Shown one piece after another: positions 1 through 4,611 of a stretch of 11,816 bases of DNA. The notes beneath the pieces are model-generated. The model did no database searches. It saw only the letters and a program-made list of their open reading frames with translations, and was not told the DNA's origin. The translations under genes were made by a program, and so were the position numbers. Each line of letters begins with the position of its first letter. Positions within the stretch are counted from its first letter, which is position 1. The stretch covers positions 1 to 11,816 of the forward strand of contig JAFSOW010000141.1 of the NCBI GenBank assembly GCA_017443165.1. Reading direction: 5' to 3'. The DNA comes from Acidaminococcaceae bacterium. Its GTDB lineage: Bacteria; Bacillota; Negativicutes; Acidaminococcales; Acidaminococcaceae.

Positions 1-1
1 G

Positions 2-769
2 ACGATCGCTACCGCGCTGCGTCCCCGGCTGCTGGCATTTACTGTTGCGGGTTTGTTTATCATGTTGATGCTTTCCGCTGTCGTGGTGTGCACGGTGGAA
101 AAGGATAACCGGTCCAGGGGGGCCATGCTGCAGGCGTTGTTCCGCAGTAACTTCGTGCTGCTGGGAATGCCGCTGGTGGAAAATATTTTCGGGTCCGAGG
201 CATTGGCGGTTCCTACGATGATGATCGCCGTGGTTTCTCCGATTTATAATTCCGTGAGCGTCTTCTTTCTGGAAAGTTTCCGCGGGGAAGGGCGCTTCTC
301 GCTGCTGGAAACGCTGCGGACGGTGCTGCAGAATCCCATGATCATAGGCGCGATTCTGGGCGCGTTTTTTATGATTACCGGGATCACGGTGCCGGAACCG
401 GTATTAAAGCCGATACGCCAGATTGCGTCCTGTACGTCTCCGGTGGCCCTGCTGATTTTAGGCGCGTCCTTCCAGTTCGGGACGATCAGTGAGGAGAAGC
501 GGAACCTGGTCATTGTGGTGATTGGCCGGCTGATCGTGATACCGGCGCTGGTGCTGGGAACTGCCTATTACATGGGGTTCCGCGGCGTGGATTTTGTCAC
601 GCTGCTTTGCATCTTCGCTACCCCCTGCGCGGTGGCCAGCTTCGCCATGGCGCAGCAGCTGGGCAGTAACGCGGAACTGGCAGGCAACAGCGTGGTGCTG
701 ACCTCCGCATTCTCCAGTGTCACATTGTTCTTCTGGGTCATGTTGTTCCAGGTGTTGGGGGTATTTTAA
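2..769 (+). CDS. AEC-family (auxin efflux carrier) transporter, 5'-truncated
   Basis: An integral membrane carrier of the AEC family, which exports or exchanges organic anions such as malate in bacteria; the substrate cannot be told from sequence. The reading frame is open from base 2, so the gene enters from the left edge. The TTG at 53 and ATG at 62 are probably internal codons. About 255 residues are visible, against roughly 300-320 for the family, so some 50-60 N-terminal residues are missing. Nearly all of it is hydrophobic, with about seven membrane segments separated by short charged loops. The stretch FRSNFVLLGMPLVENIFG matches the conserved AEC segment of the form RSNFALLGLPL, and the C-terminal half carries the usual small-residue, Pro-containing helices (CIFATPCAVASFAMAQQLG). 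It ends at TAA 767-769. No clear terminator separates it from the tRNA gene downstream. Confidence 0.88.
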   Translation, partial: TIATALRPRLLAFTVAGLFIMLMLSAVVVCTVEKDNRSRGAMLQALFRSNFVLLGMPLVENIFGSEALAVPTMMIAVVSPIYNSVSVFFLESFRGEGRFSLLETLRTVLQNPMIIGAILGAFFMITGITVPEPVLKPIRQIASCTSPVALLILGASFQFGTISEEKRNLVIVVIGRLIVIPALVLGTAYYMGFRGVDFVTLLCIFATPCAVASFAMAQQLGSNAELAGNSVVLTSAFSSVTLFFWVMLFQVLGVF

Positions 770-839
770 AGAAAACACGGGTCCGGCTGACGCGCAGATG
801 GATCAGTCAGTGCTTTTCAAATTGTTGTTTTCCCCGGTG

Positions 840-868
840 TTGCCAAAAGACCAAAAACGTGCTATTAT
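840..868 (+). promoter_or_regulatory. Promoter of the tRNA-Gly gene
   Basis: The -35 box TTGCCA (840-845, five of six consensus bases) and the -10 box TATTAT (863-868, five of six) are separated by exactly 17 bases. Transcription would start near 875, leaving a leader of about 28 bases before the mature tRNA at 904. The rest of the 134-base gap after the carrier gene (770-903) shows only weak dyads and no gene. Confidence 0.7.
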
Positions 869-903
869 TTTACAGTACCTTAAAAAGCAAATCATTTTCT
901 TTT

Positions 904-977
904 GCGGGCATAGTTCATCGGTAGAATGAAAGCTTCCCAAGCTTTAGAGGTGGGTTCGATTCCCATTGCCCGCTCCA
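904..977 (+). tRNA. tRNA-Gly, anticodon CCC
   Basis: A complete cloverleaf can be folded. The acceptor stem is GCGGGCA (904-910) with TGCCCGC (967-973). The D stem is 913-916 with 924-927. The anticodon stem AAAGC/GCTTT (929-933 and 941-945) encloses the loop TTCCCAA, with anticodon CCC at 936-938, which reads GGG codons. The variable loop has four bases (946-949). The T stem 950-954 with 962-966 closes a TTCGATT loop. The discriminator base is T974, as expected for bacterial glycine tRNAs, and the CCA end is encoded (975-977). The gene stands alone between its own promoter and terminator. Confidence 0.97.
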
Positions 978-985
978 AAAAAAAT

Positions 986-1021
986 AACTCCTGCCAGTTG
1001 GCAGGAGTTTTGTTTTTATTT
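986..1021. terminator. Bidirectional intrinsic terminator
   Basis: A perfect 10-bp inverted repeat, AACTCCTGCC (986-995) and GGCAGGAGTT (1000-1009), closes an AGTT tetraloop. Rightward it is followed by a T-rich tail (1008-1021), which terminates the tRNA-Gly transcript. Leftward, the run of eight A residues (977-984) reads as T on the minus strand, which terminates the adaptor gene whose stop codon (1016-1018) lies inside the right-hand tail. One hairpin therefore serves two convergent transcripts. Confidence 0.93.
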
Positions 1022-1936
1022 GGGGTTTTCTTCCAACGCAATGGTGACTTCCACAGCCGTTCCTTCCGGCAGATCTTCCGGTTTCTGGCTGCTGAACAGT
1101 GTTACCGTGTTCTGCTCGATCCTGCGGATGACGGCGGGGAAGTTCTTTTTGCTTCCGGTCACTGTTACGGTGGCTTCCGTCCCTTCCGTTAACCGGGGGT
1201 CTGCTGTTTTGGCATGAACCAGAATAGTACAGTCCGTAGCAGAGATGATCTGCATGACGGGCTGTTCTTTTTTTACCGCTTCCCCGTTCTTTACCCATAT
1301 CTGCCGGACGGTACCGGTGGACGGGCTGACAATCTCGCTGCCCTCCACGGTAAGAATGGCGGCGTCATAGGCAGCCCGTTGCTTTTGCACCTGCTGTTCC
1401 AATGCGGCCAGTTCTTCCGGCGTATAGGCGCGGCTGACCTGATCGTAACGGGCCTGGGCCGCGGCCAGACCGGCCCGGGCGCTTTCCAGGTTCAGCTGGG
1501 CCTGTTGCAGCCGGTTGCGGCTGATGCCGCCTACGTCATACAGGCGCTTCATCTTACTGTAATTCTGTTCGGCGTTCTGGACTTCACTCCGGGCGCTTTG
1601 CAGAGCGGCAGCGGCGGACGCGCGGCTGGCGTCGCTGTTTCCCTGGGACGCATTGTTCAGCCGGGCCTGGGCTTTGGCCAGCTCTGTGGCGGCTTTTCCC
1701 ACTTCCGGGTTTTCATCCTGCGTTCCCAGCCCGAATAAAGGCTGGCCTTTGCGGATACGTTCCCCGGTATCCAGGATCAGGCCGCGGATTTCACCGTCTA
1801 CGGGCGCTTTTACGGTATAAAGGACCGCTTCGGTCCTGCCCTGCAGACGGATATTATAATCTGCAGCTTTCGGTTTGCCGCAGGCTGCTGTCAGGATCAG
1901 GCAGACCAGCAGCATAACCATACACAACTTTTTCAT
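1016..1936 (-). CDS. HlyD-family periplasmic adaptor lipoprotein (membrane fusion protein)
   Basis: A 306-residue adaptor of the kind that links an inner-membrane transporter to an outer-membrane channel in efflux or type I secretion. The start is placed at the ATG at 1936 because GGAGAA lies five bases upstream and the product then begins with a compact signal, MKKLCMVMLLVCLILTAAC, with a lipobox and lipid-modified Cys19. A TTG nine codons further upstream is a poorer choice. Residues about 44-67 (APVDGEIRGL, then DTGERIRKGQPL) form the first half of a lipoyl-like domain. About 76-190 is an Ala/Gln/Glu-rich alpha-hairpin coiled coil. Residues 194-230 (IVSPSTGTVRQIWVKNGE) form the second lipoyl half, and the rest is the beta-barrel region. 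It is monocistronic: a terminator follows at once, and no transporter or outer-membrane channel gene is seen nearby, so its partner is unknown. RND-type and ABC-type partners are both possible. Confidence 0.88.
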   Translation of the reverse strand: MKKLCMVMLLVCLILTAACGKPKAADYNIRLQGRTEAVLYTVKAPVDGEIRGLILDTGERIRKGQPLFGLGTQDENPEVGKAATELAKAQARLNNASQGNSDASRASAAAALQSARSEVQNAEQNYSKMKRLYDVGGISRNRLQQAQLNLESARAGLAAAQARYDQVSRAYTPEELAALEQQVQKQRAAYDAAILTVEGSEIVSPSTGTVRQIWVKNGEAVKKEQPVMQIISATDCTILVHAKTADPRLTEGTEATVTVTGSKKNFPAVIRRIEQNTVTLFSSQKPEDLPEGTAVEVTIALEENPK

Positions 1937-1975
1937 CAGAGTTCTCCGGTATTTTGTGATCAATATTTCCTTAGC

Positions 1976-2004
1976 ATTGTATTACATTTCTCTGTTCTTG
2001 TCAC
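1976..2004 (-). promoter_or_regulatory. Promoter of the adaptor lipoprotein gene
   Basis: Read on the minus strand, GTGACA (1999-2004, five of six) and TACAAT (1976-1981, five of six) are 17 bases apart, a near-consensus vegetative promoter. Transcription would start near 1969, about 33 bases before the ATG at 1936. Immediately upstream of the -35 box are A-tracts arranged as an imperfect dyad (2012-2034: CAC, G, A6, CGTC, T6, GTG), which could act as an UP element or an operator. Confidence 0.72.
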
Positions 2005-2073
2005 ATCCTATCACGAAAAAACGTCTTTTTTGTGAAAAGGTGGCATTTTACGAAAATCTTCTTGAAAAACGAG

Positions 2074-2089
2074 TGTAAAGAAGTTTACA
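2074..2089. promoter_or_regulatory. Palindromic operator candidate TGTAAA-N4-TTTACA
   Basis: TGTAAA (2074-2079), spacer GAAG, TTTACA (2084-2089) is a perfect 6-4-6 inverted repeat. The left half recurs as a direct copy, GTGTAAA at 2073-2079 and 2095-2101, 22 bases (about two helical turns) apart. The right half is also the -35 box of the strongest rightward promoter, so a bound dimer would block polymerase. The geometry resembles the Rex redox-repressor site (TTGTGAA-N4-TTCACAA), differing at several positions. The regulator identity is speculative. Confidence 0.5.
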
Positions 2090-2113
2090 ATGAAGTGTAA
2101 AATGTTATATAAT
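2084..2113 (+). promoter_or_regulatory. Main promoter candidate for the radical SAM-led gene run
   Basis: TTTACA (2084-2089, five of six) and a perfect TATAAT (2108-2113) are separated by 18 bases. Transcription would begin near 2120, giving a leader of about 80 bases before the ATG at 2199. The -35 box is the right arm of the palindrome at 2074-2089. Confidence 0.65.
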
Positions 2114-2115
2114 GT

Positions 2116-2145
2116 TTTAGAAAAGTGTTTTAAATGTTATATGAT
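2116..2145 (+). promoter_or_regulatory. Second, related promoter-like unit 32 bases downstream
   Basis: TTTAGA (2116-2121, four of six) and TATGAT (2140-2145, five of six) are again 18 bases apart. Aligned with 2084-2115, the block 2116-2147 matches at 23 of 32 positions, including the shared AATGTTATAT just around the -10 region. It looks like a decayed tandem copy of the first promoter, though such AT-rich DNA can match by chance. Confidence 0.4.
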
Positions 2146-2150
2146 TTGAA

Positions 2151-2178
2151 TTGACTTTTTGAAAAATGTAAATATTTT
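2151..2178 (+). promoter_or_regulatory. Weak third promoter candidate
   Basis: TTGACT (2151-2156, five of six) is followed after 16 bases by TATTTT (2173-2178, four of six). It would start transcription only about 15 bases before the ATG at 2199, leaving just room for the ribosome-binding site AAGGAAG (2187-2193). Confidence 0.3.
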
Positions 2179-2198
2179 TAACAGAAAAGGAAGTCCAG

Positions 2199-3098
2199 AT
2201 GTTTTTTGACGATTACGATACCCCTGTGTTCCGCCCGCCCAGCGAAGCCAACAGTTTTATCCTGCGGGTGACCCGGGGCTGCGCCCACAATAAATGTACC
2301 TACTGCAACATGTACCGGGGCGTGCCCTTCCAGGTCCTGACCGATGAAGAAATTGCCCGGCAAATGGCGCTGGCTTATTCCTACAACCGGGACGGTGTGC
2401 GCCGGGTCTTTCTGGCTGACGGCGACGCGCTGGTTTTGAGCACGGAACGCCTGCTGCGCATCCTGCATGCGCTGAAACAGTATTTCCCCCATCTTCAGCG
2501 GGTCTCTTCCTATGCTGCGCCCAAGGACATTCTGCGAAAAACGCCGGAAGAACTGGTACAGCTGCGGGAAGCAGGGCTGAAACTCCTGTACTATGGCATG
2601 GAAAGCGGCGACTCGGTTACGCTGAAAGCGGTAAACAAGGGAGTAGACGGTCCCCAGTCCATTGAGGCAGGCAGGCGTGTGGTTGAAGCAGGCATGAAGC
2701 TTTCCATCATGATCATCCTGGGCATTGCAGGCGTGGAAGGCAGCGAACGGCACGCGCTGGAAACGGCGAAGGCCATCAGCGAGATACAGCCTACCATGCT
2801 GAGCGCCCTGTGCCTGATGCTGTACCGGGGCAGCGAGCTGAAAGAACAGTTTGAACGGGGCGAATTCCATCCCCTTTCCCCCGGCGGCCTGATGCACGAG
2901 CTGCATCGGATCCTGGAGAACGTGGACCTGCCGGAACATTGCCATACGATATTCCGCAGCAACCATGTTTCCAATTATGTCAATTTTGCCGGCAACCTGC
3001 CAAAGGACAGGCAGCGGTTGCTTGTCGAGGTACAGATGGCGGCAGAAGAACTGGACAAGTTAAAGACATGGGACGTTTATAACGACGACAGATACTAA
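2199..3098 (+). CDS. Radical SAM protein with C-x4-C-x2-C cluster motif
   Basis: A 299-residue cytoplasmic radical S-adenosylmethionine enzyme, which would use a [4Fe-4S] cluster to cleave SAM and start radical chemistry. The substrate is unknown. The cluster motif is in TRGCAHNKCTYCNMYRG, with Cys28, Cys33 and Cys36. The first spacing is four residues rather than the usual three, a variant I associate with a family that typically reads TRGCxHNxCxFCxMY. The segment VFLADGDAL (about residue 70) and the GMESGD motif (about 131-136, SAM-binding glutamate) fit the TIM-barrel core. The C-terminal segment around FRSNHVSNYVNFAGNLPKD also looks conserved in this group. There is no B12-binding domain and no second cysteine-rich cluster domain, so it seems to be a minimal enzyme. 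The start has AAGGAAG five bases upstream. It is the first gene of the rightward run, with 49 bases to the next. Confidence 0.88.
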   Translation: MFFDDYDTPVFRPPSEANSFILRVTRGCAHNKCTYCNMYRGVPFQVLTDEEIARQMALAYSYNRDGVRRVFLADGDALVLSTERLLRILHALKQYFPHLQRVSSYAAPKDILRKTPEELVQLREAGLKLLYYGMESGDSVTLKAVNKGVDGPQSIEAGRRVVEAGMKLSIMIILGIAGVEGSERHALETAKAISEIQPTMLSALCLMLYRGSELKEQFERGEFHPLSPGGLMHELHRILENVDLPEHCHTIFRSNHVSNYVNFAGNLPKDRQRLLVEVQMAAEELDKLKTWDVYNDDRY

Positions 3099-3103
3099 CA
3101 GTA

Positions 3104-3128
3104 AAGGAGATACGCCTGCCCCGGCAGC
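3104..3128 (+). promoter_or_regulatory. Distant Shine-Dalgarno and small hairpin before the NlpC/P60 gene
   Basis: A good Shine-Dalgarno sequence, AAGGAGA (3104-3110), lies 37 bases before the ATG at 3148, too far for normal use. A CTGC/GCAG dyad (3116-3119 with 3124-3127) sits between them. No in-frame ATG, GTG or TTG lies at the right distance. The hairpin may shorten the gap, or the Shine-Dalgarno may be a relic. Immediately before the ATG there is only a weak GGTG. Confidence 0.3.
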
Positions 3129-3147
3129 GTGTATTCTATGTGGTGAC

Positions 3148-4578
3148 ATGTATTACAGAAGAATGAAACGAATCATAGCGAAAGCGGTGACGGCAGGATT
3201 ACTGGCGTCGCTGCTTCTGGGCTGGACCCCCTATGGGGCGTCGGCAGCTCCGGTGATCACCAATATGCCCCACCGGGCAAACGGTACGCGGATCACGGGC
3301 AGCCAGCCTGTGCCGAAGACGATGCCCGGGGATGTGGCAGTGAAAGCGAAGCCGCAAAATCCGGGAACCGCTGCTGCGCCTTCGGTAAATAAAACAGCGG
3401 CGCCCAAAACGGAAGCAGCGAAACCCGCCACACCACCGGCGCAGCCAAAGCCGGCCGTACAGCAGACAGCACCGAAAGCAGAAACACCAAAACCTGCGGC
3501 GCCGGCTCCGCAACCGGCAACGCCCAAAGCGGAAGCGCCGAAGCCTGTAACACCGCCGGCGCAGCCGAAACCTGCCGCACAGCAGACAGTGCCGAAAGCA
3601 GAGACACCAAAACCCGCGGCGCCGGCTCCGCAACCGGCAATGCCCAAAGCGGAAGCGCCGAAACCTGTAACACCGCCGGCGCAGCCAAAGCCGGCCGTAC
3701 AGCAGACAGCACCGAAAGCAGAGACACCAAAACCCGCGGCGCCGGCTCCGCAACCGGCAACGTCCAAAGCGGAAGCACCGAAACCTGTAACGCCGCCGGC
3801 GCAGCCAAAGCCGGCCGTACAGACGGCAGCAAAACCGGCGGTGAAAGCAGAACCTGCCAGACTGCCGACCAAACCGCCAGGCCTGGAGGTAAAGAAGCCG
3901 GAGCAGAATCAGCCGGCTGCCCCTGTAAAGAAGAATAAACAAAAGAAACCGGAACCGGAAAAATCCGTATATCAGGTCGGGGACAGGGGCTGGAAAGTCA
4001 AGCAGGCGCAGCAATACCTGCAGAAGCTGGGGTTTGATCCCGGTGAGGCGGATGGCCGGTTCACCAAGGCTACCCGCAAAGCCCTGCGCAAATTCCAGAA
4101 AAAATACAAGCTGAAAGAAACCGGAAACCTGGACAATGCCACGTATGAAGAACTGAAATGGCAGACAGAAGCCAAAGAATACGGCGGCAACGTGGCCAGC
4201 ACAAAGATCCTGAAAACAGCGGCCCAGTACAAAGGAGTGCCCTATGTTTTCGGCGGAACCACGCCGAGGGGCTTCGACTGTTCCGGCTATGTGCAGTATG
4301 TATTTGCCAGACACGGGATCCGTCTGACCCGCACGGCGGACACCCAGGCGCTGGAAGGCAAGTTTGTTTCCAAAAAGAACCTGAAACCGGGCGACCTCGT
4401 TTTCTTTACCACATATGAACCCGGTGCCTCCCATGTAGGCATCTACGCAGGAAACAACCTGTTCTGGAACGCTACCAGCTCCAGGGGCATCATGCTCAGC
4501 AACCTGACTGACAGCTATTGGGGACCCCGTTATTATACGGCCCGCCGCATTTTAACCGGCAATGACCGCAGCCGCTAA
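3148..4578 (+). CDS. Secreted NlpC/P60 peptidoglycan endopeptidase with PG-binding domain and Pro/Ala/Lys-rich linker
   Basis: A 476-residue exported cell-wall hydrolase of the NlpC/P60 cysteine peptidase family, which cuts peptidoglycan stem peptides, usually between D-gamma-Glu and the diamino acid. A signal peptide covers residues 1-33, with likely cleavage after YGASA. An ATG at 3163 (residue 6, MKRIIAK) is an equally plausible start. Residues about 85-270 form a low-complexity Pro/Ala/Lys/Glu linker made mostly of 40-residue repeats. Residues 275-338 are a PG_binding_1 domain (YQVGDRGWKVKQAQQYLQKL). Residues 352-470 are the catalytic domain, with Cys378 in FDCSG, His429 in SHVGIY, and Asn441 at the place of the third polar residue, where His is more usual but Asn is tolerated in the family. 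The layout is a signal, a flexible spacer that could reach through the wall, a wall anchor and a catalytic head. It sits upstream of the ftsW-PBP pair, which suggests a cell-division or growth role (inference). Confidence 0.93.
   Translation: MYYRRMKRIIAKAVTAGLLASLLLGWTPYGASAAPVITNMPHRANGTRITGSQPVPKTMPGDVAVKAKPQNPGTAAAPSVNKTAAPKTEAAKPATPPAQPKPAVQQTAPKAETPKPAAPAPQPATPKAEAPKPVTPPAQPKPAAQQTVPKAETPKPAAPAPQPAMPKAEAPKPVTPPAQPKPAVQQTAPKAETPKPAAPAPQPATSKAEAPKPVTPPAQPKPAVQTAAKPAVKAEPARLPTKPPGLEVKKPEQNQPAAPVKKNKQKKPEPEKSVYQVGDRGWKVKQAQQYLQKLGFDPGEADGRFTKATRKALRKFQKKYKLKETGNLDNATYEELKWQTEAKEYGGNVASTKILKTAAQYKGVPYVFGGTTPRGFDCSGYVQYVFARHGIRLTRTADTQALEGKFVSKKNLKPGDLVFFTTYEPGASHVGIYAGNNLFWNATSSRGIMLSNLTDSYWGPRYYTARRILTGNDRSR
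3421..3822 (+). repeat. In-frame 120-bp tandem repeat (about 3.35 copies)
   Basis: Units at 3421-3540, 3541-3660, 3661-3780 and a partial unit at 3781-3822 repeat with a period of exactly 120 bp, or 40 codons, so copy number can change without breaking the frame. By eye, units 1 and 3 differ at about 8 of 120 positions, units 2 and 3 at about 10, and units 1 and 2 at about 14. Most differences are silent. Each unit encodes a pattern like PKAETPKPAAPAPQPA followed by PKAEAPKPVTPPAQPKPA. A more degenerate run-in begins near 3394. Confidence 0.95.
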
Positions 4579-4611
4579 AGCAGACAAAATGTGAGAGAGA
4601 GGAAATCTGCG

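Noticed and set aside
904..977. tRNA-Gly as an attachment site for an integrated element
   Set aside because: No integrase, no repeated tRNA 3' end and no foreign-looking genes were seen in the window.
915..1298. Short frames on both strands overlapping the tRNA and the adaptor gene (also 926-1192, 966-1217, 1214-1738)
   Set aside because: They run through the tRNA and terminator or lie antisense to the adaptor; no ribosome-binding sites and no recognisable protein features.
3421..3822. Regularly spaced repeats suggesting a CRISPR array
   Set aside because: The repeats are contiguous 120-bp coding units with no unique spacers, in frame within a secreted protein.
3199..4434. Long minus-strand open frames (also 3231-3872 and 3293-3832) opposite the hydrolase gene
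   Set aside because: They are mirrors of the Pro/Ala/Lys repeat: GC-rich codons without stops give repetitive Arg/Cys/Phe- or Ala/Gly-rich products with no domain. The plus-strand product has a signal peptide, a PG-binding domain and catalytic motifs.
4591..4611. GTG at 4591 as start of the AAA+ regulator
   Set aside because: It has no Shine-Dalgarno, while the ATG at 4612 has GAGAGG at a good distance; the GAGAGG itself lies inside the extension.
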